DNA of 64,000 nucleotides from Gymnogyps californianus (lineage: Eukaryota; Chordata; Aves; Accipitriformes; Cathartidae), in the NCBI RefSeq assembly GCF_018139145.2, contig NC_059478.1, forward strand, positions 2,976,001 to 3,040,000, read 5' to 3'. The first letter of the stretch is position 1, and every line of letters begins with the position of its first letter. The notes under the pieces are model-generated. The model worked only from the letters and a program-made list of their open reading frames with translations. It had not been told where the DNA came from and did no database searches. Below are positions 29,201 through 44,200 of this stretch, one piece after another. Both the position numbers and the translations under genes were made by a program.

Positions 29201-32200
29201 CCCTGTATATCTTGGGAGGTGCATCCTCCCAACAAGGAACAGCAACCTGCTATTTAAAATACCAAATACATCCAAGAGCCTCTACAACTGTAGTGGGAAC
29301 TGCTCAGTACTCAAAACTTCTGAAGATGAAGTCACTTACTCTGAGACTAAATAGGAGCTTAACAGTCTAGCTTTATGCTCCTATTTTTGAAACTTTTGGC
29401 CCATAGTCATTTCCCTTGCTCGCTAGGCAGCAGTACTCAGATTTTTCTAGCAAACAAGCTCTCGTGTAAATCAGCCAATATAAAGAGTTCGTAAATCTCT
29501 GTAGAAGTAATAAAAACACAGTGCAATTGGCAACAACTAAATTTATGACTGCTGAAAGTACCAGACACATCTGGCAGACACATTAACTCCTCTGCTGCCA
29601 AACATGCTCAGTATATCCTAGACTTCCACTGACTTGCATAGTCTTTATTTAAAATGCCACTGCAGAAATGTAAAGCGAAGTGCCAGTGAATGGATCTACA
29701 TTTATGAGATGGGTCTTGCAGAATATCAAACCATGAAGAAATATTTTCCTAATTAAATAATTTGTGTGCAAAAACACACAAACCTATAAAATATGCTGAA
29801 ACACACCCAGTTCAAAGGTGAACGTATTTCTCTATCAGCAAATGCTTTCATTCACAGAGAGAGACGGGGAACGGTTTTCACATGGTGTTTTGGGAAAATA
29901 TCAAAGCTGAAAGTAGGGCTAAAGAACTAAAACAAAGTAAGAACTAGCAAGAATAGCATCTAGGTTCCTTACTTACTCCATGGGCTTGCATTTGTCCAGC
30001 CAGGATTAATGAGAAATTTAAGAGAGCTATTCCATTCTACTATCATAAATTCACCTCTCGCTTCTGAAGAACCTGAAGTAAGGTCTACTCATCTACAAGG
30101 ATTTTATTTGTGTGGGGTTTTTTACTCCTCTAATCTCACAACAGCCACAATCACCTGCAAGTCCTCACAGCATTTTCTTTGTTCCCAATGGAAGAAGACT
30201 GCACTATGACTGGTGTACAGGCATATTTCTGTGCATGTGGTTGCTCCATGCTTCAGAAACATCCCAGGCGAGGGAAATAATGTATAGTAAGTTCACAGTT
30301 ATCAGAAGAAAAGACACACAATCTTCAGAAGCAAATCCATAGCAAATGAGGACTCATCAACTTAAGGGCTCACAGATTCAAATTCCTGTCCTTCGCACTC
30401 CGAGCACAAGAGCGTTATGCCACCTATAGATTTCTGCACTTGTTGCCCCCTAATTTCTGCTAGCACTGTGCTCTCAGCTTTCAGGTCTGACTGGGCTTTC
30501 ACACGTTCTTTGTCTTCCAAATTGCAACACTATTCCTCTTGTCTCCTTTGAGGTCTTCCTTCAAAAGCTACTTCTTCTTTCTTCCATGAATCTTTCCCCT
30601 CCTTTTCTCCCAATTGATAATCTCCTAATTTACATTAAACTTATCTACACTCATCACAGGAATTGTTTGTTCTCCACCTCTTTGCTAAGACTCCACTGCT
30701 TGTAAAAACACAAAAAGTATACTCAGTGTGCTATAAACGTCACAAAAATAATAATAATGTAACGTCGTTATCTCATGCTAGTCCTTCTTCTCTTGCTATA
30801 AATGACCTCACTTGCTATAAATTACCTGTTTACACCAATTTAAGCAAGATGATCTTCAAGTAGTGTGGTATGTCATCTGGAACATTCTTTTTCAAAGACT
30901 ATTTGGGTCTGATTCTTACTGGTTTTGCACTTTCCTTTATACTTTTGCACTAACTTTAATTTATGCCTGGCTGAATTTACTCCTAGCACAAGGTTAAGGA
31001 AAATAAGACCATAAGTGTATTAAAATAAAAAATCTTCTAATTAATTTTCTCCTCCCTAAGACAGATCAAAATAATGAAGCCAATAAAATAATTCAGTTGA
31101 AACTAATTAATAACAAAATTTGAGAAGGTCCTTCAAGATTTTTGGCTTTCACCAATGAGAAACTAATAAGCAGCACATAAAAGCCACTTAAAGGCCAAGC
31201 TTGCAAAGACTACATCCATACTTAACTTGATACATATAAATGCTCAAAAAGATCACTTTGTGAACAGATGAGTATTAAGTTATGTTTACACACAAAATTT
31301 GCAGGATCAGAGCCTTAATTTATATTTGTCTGAGTATCTCCATTCAGAAAACAAATCTTATGAGTGAAATTAAAGGATCTTCTAGGATCAGGCATTCTAT
31401 AAACTTACCATGGATGATCAGCTTGACCTCCTTGACTTGTTTGCCAGCAGTGTTGGTGGCGCTGCACTGATAACGACCTTTGTCAATCCTTCGAGCATTC
31501 TTTATGTGTAGAACTTGATCTTTGTCCAGAAGCTCAACATTGGGATCACCCAAAAACAAGGGCCTGGAATAGAGATTATTTTGCTTCACAGAACTCTGAC
31601 CCAATCCTTTCAACATTAATTTAAACTGACGGTAATAAGAAGAGGTCCTTTAATGGCAGTAATTGTACCATTAAAGAGTACCATTTAGCACTAGAGCAAC
31701 AGCATTAATCCGAAGAACCACCATAAAGTGACAAACTATTATAATTAACTATTCCTAGTTTTTAGGAGAAACAAAAACACAAAAGTGCTTTATGCAGGTC
31801 ATCCAGGATGCCTGCATCAGAGCCAGAGTCCTACTCCTGATCTCAGTTCCTTTTTCTAATTACTTAGGTCATAACAGTCCTTTGCTGATAACAAAATGTC
31901 TGCATTTACCAGATTAAAGTGTCAACATATCAATACCAAAGAGTGAGGAATTGTCACATCGGAATATCTGTGAGCAGTAGCCAATGTCTATACTTAACTA
32001 CATTGTTAAACATCAACACTATTTAAAAATATTTACAGCCCATTTTGGTTTTCAGCTAATATTTAAGCCGCCAAGAATTCTTCTCTTGGTATGCTTTCCT
32101 GGAAGATGAGATGAAGAATTGAAACATGCAGGCTACAAATGTTTTAAAACCTTTAATGTATAGATGCAGAACTGCACAAGGCACTAGCTAGAAAATTGTT

Positions 32201-35200
32201 TGACGTGGGTACTGTCTACCAATGAAAAAATCATATCAGCAAAACAACTGTATTTTAACTAATGATATGTTTAAAATAATCCAGATAGAATAAATTCATA
32301 GAATAAACTCAAAGAAACGGTTACATATATCTTAGTTCAAGCACTGTCTGGCTTCAAATACTGTAAATCTGCTTTGCAAGTGCCAGTGTCAGTAATGGGA
32401 CAGTTCACAAAGAAAAGCAGGATGCTAACTTTTCATTAAAGAACTTACCACCTCACACCACCACAAATTATATCCGATGACAATAACTTAACACTAAATA
32501 GTTAAAAGCAGAGCTTGCTGGTACAGTGTACCTTCTCTGTTCTAAGGGAGGAATAACCTAGACACAAATCACAAAAGCTATAACACACTTACTTGCCATC
32601 TTTGAACCAGTGTATGTCAGGAAAAGGGAAGCCTTTGGCTCTACATTCCAGACTGATTTCCTGGTTGAGGATGACTGCAATTTCACCGGGGGTATCAGCA
32701 CCTATTATACTTGGTGGAACTTTAAAAAGACAAACATTACAGGAAGAACTGATATTTAAGCCAGAGAAGGTATGCTATGAAACTGGAAAAAATGCAGTAG
32801 TGGATCATACTATTCCCTTGAAACAACTTTAGTTTTCACTGCAAAGTGACTCCTGCTAGATCACAACGTCATTTCTACCATGACAAGCACTTCCACACTT
32901 GTTTTACGTACAGTTCACCTGCACAACTCCAATGTTAGACTGCTGTACGCTCAAAATACAAAACAAAGTATCAAAGACCAAAATCCAGCAATGAAAAGCA
33001 GCATTTTGTCTGTGTTACTATAAGAATGGCAAATTCTAAGTATTCAAAAGCCACCATGATGAGTGCTTCGGCAGCCAATATTTAATGGACAGTGAGAGGA
33101 AGAATCTATTTATAATGAGTTGAAATTTATTGGCTTCTTAAATAGCAACTGTTTTTCAGATCACCATCTTAAAAAAAAACAAACAAAAAACCAAAACCAA
33201 AAACATAGAACTAACCTAGTATATCTAGGTTAAACAGCTTCTCAGAACTTCCGCTACATTTATGGCTTTGCATGAATATTGTCCAGCATCATCAGTAGCA
33301 GCTTTAAGGAGCTTCAGTATCTTCCCATTGTGCAAAATCTGGAGAGTGCTGCTTTCCACAACCTTAAAAGAACCCGAGACATTAGCCTTATGTGATCCAA
33401 GTTACATCAGCCAAATATCACAGCTGGAATTTTTTAAGAAAATGGTAGTTTTAGTCTAAGGATTATCTGTTTCCCCTTTCAGTTACAGCACTAATCTCTT
33501 CGACTTTTGCAATCTATTCAATATGACTTGTAGCTCAAAATACAACAGAGAGTGGGAAAACCAAAGAAATTCTTTGTCCATCAGTAATGGTCACTCACAA
33601 AGGTGCATAAAGGGGTCTCTCCTCATCTTAAACTATCACTTATCAGCTACAAGTAGAAGCATAGGACTCAAAAGATAATCCTAAGAAATCCAAATCACGT
33701 CCAAGAGTTCTTATTTCTCCATCTATAGAATAAAGAAAATACCATTATTGGTCCCCTCTCCAAGGACTCTGGCATCTGCAATACTGGGAGATTGCTAAGG
33801 CTAATTCCTAGGGGAATCTTGAAAATAAAGAGTTTACTTTTGACTTATTGAACAGCTAAGCTAATGGATTAGTCATATTTAGCTGGCTTTCTGTGTGGGT
33901 GTTCTCAGTGCAGTTTAAATATACATAAAGGCATGTACATGTATTTACTTTAAATGAACTCTCATACCAAGCACTCAAAAGTTAACACAAAACTGACTGA
34001 CGATGGCTATGTTACTTCAATTAGGTTACTCGTACATACCTGGATATCTTCTTTATACCAGGAGATGATTGGGAAGGGGTTACCAGATACTTCACAGAAG
34101 AGACTTACAGGGTGATGAACAACTACAGATGTATTTGTCACCTTTTCTTGATCTCTTATTTCAGGAGGAACTACAAGAAAGTTCAAAGTCATGCATTAAG
34201 CCTTCTATTCCAGTGATTTCCCACTTCCTCCTTCCCCCCAAGTCAAGGACCTCGGGAATCTAAATTTCTCAGACCATTTTCATTCCCTCGCCAATGCTTC
34301 CATTTGCCTTTTGGATCTGGACATACCTCCCTGTGTCCTTTCTTCTCTTTATCAAAAAAGAGTCTTCTCTTGCCCAATAACAGACTCCCAGGGAAATACA
34401 CTCAAACACAATCACCATCACCATTTTAAGAGAATAATCTTAAGATTTAATCTTAAATTTAATTTTATTTACTCTTAAGATCCCATGTTATTTGCTTAGC
34501 ATATAAAGGAAGCAAATTCCAGGGAGTCATCCTTCCTCTTCACTGCTCCAGTCATCCCCAAGAACATCTGCCTATCATTTGTCCCACTATGAATGCAAAG
34601 AGAATGGCCTTATGTGGTGGATTAGAAAGTTCAAATCCCACTGATGAGCCCTGCTGGCACAAGATGGAATTCCTGCTTTTCTCAGCATAAAGATAAGGAT
34701 ATAATCCTGCTCAGGCATCAGAACTAACTATCATGGGAAGTGAACAAGTCTGTAATAAAAGTACTCTGTAAGAAGCAAAATATCAAAACATATCTCAAGG
34801 CCACCTGCAGAGTTTCTATTTTCCAATTAGGACTCTGGAAGAAGAATATCAAGAGCAAGAATTCTCCTATTCTATGTTCATTCTGATAAATAACTTTTCT
34901 CATATTGGTATTTGAAATGCAGATCTATCACCCAATCTTTAATTTCTACAGTACAAAAGCCTTCATTTGTTATTTGCATTAAAGTTTTCAAGTATAACTA
35001 GAGCCCTCTACAAATGAGACGCACTTCGCTCTTTGAGCAAAGCAAAGGTGGTTTGTGCATAAAGTCACACAGAACAGAAACAACAGAAAAAATACAGAGA
35101 GTATCAGAGTAACAGAAATGCAAGTACTCCGATTAGATTTTATAATTTAACTGCACATGGGCAGATTTGGGGCACGCAATTTCCAACAATAAAAGAGAAG

Positions 35201-38200
35201 ACGTTCTTCAAAAACAGTTCGAATAGTTGTTATTTATTATTTACCATTAACTTTTAGGTTGTATTTTCTTTCTGTGCTTCCAGCTTCATTGGTTGCCACA
35301 CAGATATACTCTCCATTATCAGACGGTGTAACAGAAGCTATGATCAGCAGCATCCCGTCCTCCAGAATTGAAATCCCTGGTTCACTGCCTGTCAGCTCTC
35401 TTCCATTACGTAGCCATTTGATAACAGGCTTTGGAATACCTAACAAGAAAAACGTGAAACTTCAAGAAATGGTTCTCTCAGCTCAGAATAAGAAAGATTC
35501 AAACAATTCCCACTGCTTGCTGGAAGTCTTACTGGCAAGGACAATGCACAGGGAGGCTATGAGCTTTCAAACTTAGAGGAGGCCCCAACTGTTACAGTAT
35601 GATTTGAAGATTAAAAATCTTAGTCCTAAACATTATAATATCCTTGTTGGCTAGCAATGATTTTTCACAGAACTTCCACACATGGTGGTTATTTAAATGA
35701 CTCTTAGTTTGAATTTTTCCACATAAAGTATATATGGAAAATACTGTGCAGGTTGTACATTTTTACCACAACAAGGAGAACACAGAAACTTAGTAATTTT
35801 CAATGGTCAACAGAAAAATACACTTTTGTCGCTAAAGGTGGCAACAATGATACGTACCTTTTGCTGGGCACGGGAATGCAATGCGTTGATTTGCCACTCT
35901 TTCTTGAAAGGGACTGTTGTATGGAGGATCTAGATCCTCAATAGTAGGAGACTCTGAAAGAAAATTAGACCCGCAAAAAATTCTTGACCTCTGCTCCCAA
36001 ATGTGAAAATACAGTCTGGTGATGCATCACTTCTAAGTCTCTCTTATTCTCACAAGGTCAGATTCCAATAACCCTCTATACATTGATGAAGTGTACTATA
36101 CAAGCGTCTTGATTTCAATGGGAATATTTAGGAAGTAAGCAGTACAAAGAGGCTTTCAAATTTGACTGAAATTGGTCCTCTCTAAAACCCACTATATTTG
36201 TTTTGAAGGCAGAGACAGTGTTTCTGCAAAATCTGAAAAATATTATTTAAACTGTTTTTTCTCATACAACATATTAGTACTACTTCCATCCTTTGTTCTT
36301 GCATCTCATTTTAAACTTGTGTGCAGACTTAGACTATACAAAGAATATTACTTATAATTAAGTAAAACTCTTTGTTGTTTGTAACAAGTGGTTCGCAGCA
36401 CCTCTAATCCAAAGGGATCGGAATGTTGCCTTTAGATTATTACAAAGAAGAAATAATTGCTGCTTAGCTTAAGTCAGTCATGCTACATTGATGTATGTCA
36501 GTCCATCAAGTGAGGAGTTACACTACATATTTAAATTGGCATGTTGACCACTGTTGCCCCGTCACCATTTCAATAGCATACTCACTGATTGAGTGAGGAG
36601 CTCATTTTCAGCTCATGAAAAATTCCAATTCTGTTTAAAGCTGTGACACCAGGCTCTGAGGTTCAGAGACAGTCTCTGAAAATGTGAGACATCTGAACAC
36701 ACGGAGATAATATTTGAAAAAGAGGTTTCCCATACTGGAATCTGATTTTAATTACCTACTACAAAACCAAATCATAAGTAGCTTGAAGATTATTTTTATT
36801 AAAAAAAAAGTAATATATTTTGAGTTTCTTTTTCTTATTTCTGCAAACTCTCCAAAGACTATTTGCCTATTCTAATTTTCCTTAATTAACATCAGAACAT
36901 AATATCTAAAACAGATTTGGATTTTGCATCATATAACAGCAACAGCAAAGACCATTGCCCTCCATAAAATAAACCAGACAGCACTAGCATGAAATCATAC
37001 CTAGTCAGGGCAGGAGGCAAGATTGCGGCCCTAATATAAATACCTTGAACTTGCACTGTTATCTCTGATGCGTCGTTGCCCGCTACATTACTAGCGACAC
37101 ACTTGTAGATCCCAGCATCAGGAAGCTGGACGTTGCTGATGCCTAGAGCTCCATCCAGGCTGCGGATAAACTGCCCACCATCTATCGGCACAGCACTTCT
37201 GCCTTTGAACCAAGTGATTGTTGGGGGAGGGCTCCCCTGGGCACTGCAGGGTATGTCAACTCTGTGGCCAGCTTGGACTTTCAAAACTCGAGGCCCACGC
37301 TGTATCTTTGGAGGAACTAAGGAAGACAAGTTTAGTCCATAGTAATGTGAAGAAAAGGATGTACAAGATCATTCTCGAAGGAAATTCTTTTCTGTTTTTG
37401 TCATTTTAGAAAATGTCCTTCCTTATTCACTGAAGCCAAATTCCCTCAGATGACTAAGAAAGCAGACCTGCATGTTCTCTACATAGGATAGGATGTACGA
37501 TACGCTACTGCTTAACCTATTTGAAGAAGCTACATTTCAAATTCTACTGCGTGACTTCCATATGAGTAGTGTAATATTATTATTCTGAGCACATTTGAAG
37601 AGCTATGGGTACTGGTACACAAAACAATTCAAAAGCTTTCATGATAAAGTTAATTTTCCTTTTGACATTTTCATTTCCTTCCCCTAATCCCTGATCTTTG
37701 TATACTTCCAAACACAAGTTCAGACTAGGAGATAAAATATGACTGGGAGAGATTTTGCTGGTCCCAAAGAATAATATAAATCCAACGTAACTCTTTTGCC
37801 ACAATGTTTTTCTTTCTAAGAATCGCTGACAATAAAAAGACTTATAAAGAATGTCTGATACAATAACAAGTGCCATTTTTCCAGACTCTCTGTTAATGTA
37901 CAATTACAGATAAACAAAGATGTGCACTGATATCAGACTTCTCTATACACAGAACCAGACAGTAGTCTGTTATAGCCTTTATAATTCAATTAGTGTAGTC
38001 TGAAGGTTTCAGAGCTGCTGGGGGCCGGAGTTCCAATCTGGTACATTCGTGGTATGTGATCCACTTCAAAGACGTGTGCTGGCAATGGGCATTGGCAGCA
38101 ACACTTCCAAACTCTACGTGAACCACAGGAGAATTATCTGTACACCCACAATTACTATCGATCAGCCTCGTCTGGGCTATGCCAGGCCATGGCTCCTGCA

Positions 38201-41200
38201 CCCACTCTCCTGTGTGCTTTAGCACTGGCAGGAGGTACGTGTGCCACAACTTGTGCTTCTGTCTGACACAGGTGAGCAGGAATAAATGAGAGAGCATGGA
38301 GCTAACAATACGTCACATTGTGTACGTGGTTAAGAGACTGTGGTCGGGGCCCCAGTATGGGGAGAGTAGGAGAGAGACAAGGGAGTGACAATGTGATGAC
38401 GTACGGTAAAAAGGAGAGGGAAGGGCATGTGGGTCCTAGCTTGAGCAAGAGCAACTAGACACCTTTACTGAGGGGAAGAGGAAGGTGGGGACAAGCCCAG
38501 GGTGCTGGTGTGAACAGAGAAAGCACAGTAAGATGGGTTAAGGTATTAGTTTGCAAAGGTGGGTACAGCTGAATGTATATGCATATAGCTGTGCACAAAG
38601 ACAGGAGCAGCTGCCTATCCACAGGTGACACAGTCGCACACTGGTTTCACTACCAGCTGAGCAGGTGTGCAAGCAAACTTTGACATTCGCTACCAAAAGA
38701 GTTTGGATATGTAATTCCCATCACGTTGGTGGGAACTTGACACCTGTAAGCCTCAGCCAACTTCGCTATTCTCAGCCACTGTTTGCAAACTTACTGCTGA
38801 GAAACCTCTTGCACAGAGAACATCCAAGTGCATTAGAACAAGTTTTCAGTTCTTAAAATCCCTCCGGCTGACTTAAAAAGAGTCAAATGTCATATTGTGC
38901 TATAATTCTTCCACAAGCCTAAGGAACATTAAAGGAAGGGGGCTGGGGGTCTGTGTGTATATATATGTATACATACACGTGTGCGTATACAATATTTCCT
39001 TTCCACGTAACCAAGAACAACAACTTGCATATGAAGATAATATGACCTGAAAGAATACAGGTCAATAGTATTTCATGTACATAAGGAAAAACGTTTGAAA
39101 AGCTCTGCATGACGCTAAATTCCATGCAGAAACTTGCAGATTATTATCCTTTAAGTTAAAACTTACCATGTACACTCAGCTTCACTGACTGAGTCACATT
39201 CCCAGCAATATTTGTGGCTACACAGATATACATTCCACTGTCTGAAACTTGTGTCTCACTGATCTTCATTGACCCTGAGGGTAGGAAAGTGTGCCTGGAA
39301 AAATAAGCAGCATATACACTGTATAAACATGTATTGAAAGGTGAATGACCTCTACTTACACATTGCTAATGATTGCTACGAGCTAAAAACATCATTCTAC
39401 AGGGCACACTGAGCTGTGCCATATTACTAAACTATGACTTACATTTACTCATTTTTTCTAACTCTTTTCTGAGCCAGTATATTCAGAATACACAGCAAAT
39501 ATCTAAAATACAAAATTTGGTTCTAGCTACTTACAGGACATATTAAAATCTGTCTTGTTTCTAGAAATGAAGGAAAAAAAAACCAAAACCAAACCCAAAA
39601 CCAAACAGGTAGAGAAATGGAGCTCTTCAACCTCCTGTCAAAAATTTTTGCTCAGGCCAGGTCAGCAGGGTCAGAAAGTTAAACAACGTTTGATACTACT
39701 TCATCCCAGCAAAAAAAAGATGTTACGTTGACTCAAGATGGAAGAGAGAATTCTGAAGAGTATTCTGATTCAAAACTACCAGTTCTGGTGTTTACAGAAA
39801 TTGTCATTATCCATCAGTAAATAGTTAACCACATAGCATTAATTTTTACTACAGTTCGGGTCACAGACCTGTAACATTGCAAGATACATTGGCCAGCTAA
39901 GCCAAAATCTTCTTATGTAGAAGTCAAAAGTAATAGAGAGAGGGAAAATAAATGAGGAGGGAAGAAAAAATGACAGCTAAGAATTGACAAGAAGAAATTC
40001 AAGTCTAGTACTCAAGCTTATAGACCGAATTTAGGGAAAGTTGGTGGGAAATGGTAGTATCATCTGTCTTCCCTTCCTCGCACTAATTAGGACAATGTTA
40101 TCATATCGACATAACTGGTGAATTTTGGGATTGCAATGGCCTGAACAGATAAATGGAAAGAAAGTGAAGTGTATTTCCTCCAGGCCGCCCAAATCTGTCT
40201 GATATTATGATTCCTCCTTTGCTGCCCATATCTTTCCAAACCCCCCTTTTTTTTTTTAATAGCCCCAAAAGATAGATTGCTGGGGCAACTTATCTTCCAT
40301 TATTTTGCCCACTAATTACATTTGCTTTCTGATAAAAGTTCCTTCATTTCTGATTTCACTCTTCTTTTGTTTACTGGTCACATTTCTAACATCATCTTTG
40401 GGTGGTCTCAAACAATTTTGTTTGGACTAATTCTTTAACTTTTGCTGACATCTGTAAACAATTTTATGGAATGGGCTGAGCTGGACTTCTGTTACTCTGG
40501 ACAACTTGGATCTCTCCACAACAGCCATGAGCAAGTAGCCTAATTTATCAATGTCTCCTGAGGCAAAATGAGGACAAGTAAGGGACCAAGAATGCAAATT
40601 CATTAGTGCATGCGATGTGCTCACAGGACACAGCAGAAAATTCCACACAAATTACTAATAACAAATCAGCTCTCTGTGCGCAACCCTCCTTCACCAAATA
40701 TCCTGGCCCAGCAGCTATCAGTTGCTGAGGCTGTCGCAGACTCGCTGGAACGGGTGGCTCCGAGGTGCAGATTTGGCCACAAGGAAAAGAGGCTCACCTT
40801 CAGGTCTGTACAATTCCTTAATTCAGCTCAGACACTGGCTGATTCCTTCCACTTGGACCGCTGAGAGACACTAGACAACAGGCACAGCAATCGCTACAGT
40901 GTGCATTTGGCCAGCGTTACCATTTCCAGGTTTGCGAATACAGCTGTAGCCTTTACCTCTTCTGAGGTATCTTGAAGACTAGAAAGCACTAGCATGCCCC
41001 ATGACAGTACCTGGCACTTCAGCTGGGAACACACAGAGAATAATCACCTACTGATCTCCTCGCTTATTTTGTACCGTACTAAAATAATAAGGAAGAACTC
41101 CAATATTGTGGCCCATGCTGCATACAAGACAGTCTCCAACTCTTCATTCTATAAGGTTGTCAACTCAACATTTTTATGAGCATTTAGCTATGTTTTCACA

Positions 41201-44200
41201 TGTTCAAGAATATCTGGAGAGTTTTTGGATCCAAAACACAGTAAGCAATGAGCCCTTGTAAGCACTCACAAACATTTAGCATCATCTGGTATTCTACTGG
41301 CAGCGCAGACTTCATATGAATAAAAGACAATGCTCTCCCAAGCATAAATATGAAGTGTTTAAGAAAAGGAAAACAGTTTTTAAACATTTACAATCAGGCA
41401 CAGATTATGTGGGTCTCTGGGCACCACCACAGTACAAATATAACAGGATCTCTTTCATCTTGGCCTCCTGAGATTGCGTATAAACACGCACTGGAATGGA
41501 AGCTGTATAATGATACACGGTCTTAGTATCCTTTGGAAAGAGTTAACTGCTTGGTTTGGTGTCCTGGTTTTGGCTGAGACAGAGTGAGCTGCTGGCTGGG
41601 GTTAAACCACGACTCTTGGGAAAGAAAGTTTCAAGACCTAGTAAAACAGGGTCCTCATGCAGGACAACTTAATACCTTCTTATTGATCCTGTGGCAATTA
41701 GAAATTATACACCCTTCCAAAATCTTGAAAGCTTAGACGCAGTTTTACTTTTCTTTTGTTTTCATCAAACATTGTTACCTTGGAGAGAATGGAGATATGA
41801 GCTGCGTTTCTTTGGCCCAGGTAATTATGGGGGGTGGCAAGCTCTTGACTTCACATGGAAGTGTGACATCTTCCCCTGCAATTACTGAGATCTCTATGGG
41901 TTTATCATATGCATTTCCTTGCTGGTCTCCAGGCCTGGATACTCTAGGTTTCACTATAACATGGAACATGTTAAGAAGCTGCAATGAATATACGTATTTG
42001 CACAAATGTAACACCATACAATTTCACTTCAGATTAAACATCTATTTTTTATCAGGTATATAACATTACAGTCCTATTTTTAATGACATCTGCAATAGAC
42101 ATAAATCACTGTAATGCTGATGTACGGTGCCTGTAGCTCAGGCAATGGCTGATGCCTACATGCAATACCACAAATACCAACAAGACTGCACTATCTACCC
42201 AAAAAGCTGGATAGCAACAGATATATGTAGTTCATGCATATGCTGAGCTCTGCATTGCATCGGTAGTTTGCAACCAATACCTAAGCTATGTTACACTACA
42301 GCACCACCAACAAGCCATAAGTCTTGCAAAGCAAGCCTACACCTAAATCAAATCTCTTATAATATTGGGAGATGGTAGGAAGCTTTGGGACCGGTGGGAT
42401 TAATGGATCTTCATTCTTCTATCAGCAGGAAATTCTATTCCTATACAGATACTTCCTATCCACTTCCATAAAAGATGAAATTATGATCAGCCCAAGATCC
42501 TAGTCCATGAACTCAAGGTAACAGGTATCAGGAGGTTTTAAGAGAATCATAATGGCTGAAGGATAGGCCTTTCAATATCAGCCATTTGTAAAATTGCCTA
42601 GTATGTGGATCCAGTGATCTAGGACAAAGTCAAAAGCACTAGTCAAGACTAGTTGAAATCCCGTTTGCACTGTGGGTATCCTAGTTCACAATCCACCTGC
42701 GTGGGTTTTACCGTCTAAAGTAGAATGCAACAGGGGGAGAAAGACAACGACACTGTATTTGATTTTAGCTTATACATACCATAGACAGTCAGCTGGACTT
42801 TCCGTGTAGCATAACCAGCAGCATTTGTTGCAGTGCACACATATTCCCCAGTCTCTTCACCCCCTGGTGAAACTACATACAGACTTCCATCAGACCCTGC
42901 AGAAAATTTCACATTGCTGGAAAGAATTACTTCTCCTTTCTGTGGAAAGAAAAAGGAAAGAAAAAAAGAAAAGTCCACAGTGCCTGGATTTTCTAAAATA
43001 AACCAAATTACAATCATTTAATTCAATAAAAGCTAAAGCTTACAGCGATAAAATAAAATCTAACAAAAACATTAAAACTATTAAAGGAATATAAAAATTA
43101 TTAGTGCCTGTAGCATGTCCCCTAGCTTACCCCATTGCTGTGACTGATTCTTCGTATGAAGAATACTGTATTTTTACTGTAACACTGGGTCTGATTTTTT
43201 ACTGTGCAATATGCTCCATGCTGAGCCCGGGAAGAAGGGAGGGGTGGGGGGAAGGTGTGTTTTTAAGATATGGTTCTATTTCTCATCATCCTACTCTGAT
43301 TTGGTTGCTAACAAATTAAATTGATTGCTTTTCCCCAAGTTGAGTCTGTTTTGCCTGTGACCATAATTGGCGAGTGATCCCTCCCTGTCCTTGTCTCGAC
43401 CCAGGAGCCTTTCGTTGTATTTTCTCCTCCCCATCCCGCCAAGGGGCAAGGAGTGAGCGAGTGGCTGCGTGGTGCTTTGCTGCCAGCTGGGCCTAAACCA
43501 CGACAAATTTTTATGACAACTAAATGATGCGTTCCATTCATCTTTCACCATGAACAGCTCAAAGATGAGACATTACCTTGGACCAGACAATAGATGGCTT
43601 AGGAACTCCACTTGCTTTGCATGGTAATGTTACTGGGATTCCTTCAATGGTGCTGAATATCTGCTGTCCATGCTGAATAACAGGCAGAACTAAAAAGAAA
43701 TGTAAATATTAAACACATGCAGAAGACATTTCAAACCATGGCACAACTCTTACAATAAAATCCTTATATTCAATTATTACTGGATACAGGCAGCAGGGTT
43801 TGGGAAATTTCAGCCTCTTCTCTGAAACGTAACATTGACAATGACCAGCCACTTTACCCTCCACTCTCCAGTCTTTCATGACAGAATAAATACCTGTTCA
43901 TAACAAAGCATGTCAGCCATAGGTTGATCATTGGATTAGGTACATATTGTTTTAAACTAACTGTACGTATCTCACAGAGCTGATTGCAACAATTTCAGAA
44001 AATCTTTGTCACAATATACTCTGACAACATTTTAGGCTTCCCGAAATGATACTGTACGTGATTCAACCTATACAACACCTTTCATGAAAATGAGTTCAGC
44101 ATTTGTGGTGGTGAATCAATTTCCATCAATGGACAACATTTTGAACAGAGCAGATATGAGTGAAGTACTGATCAAACTCCAAGCTCACTTAGTCTTCGTT

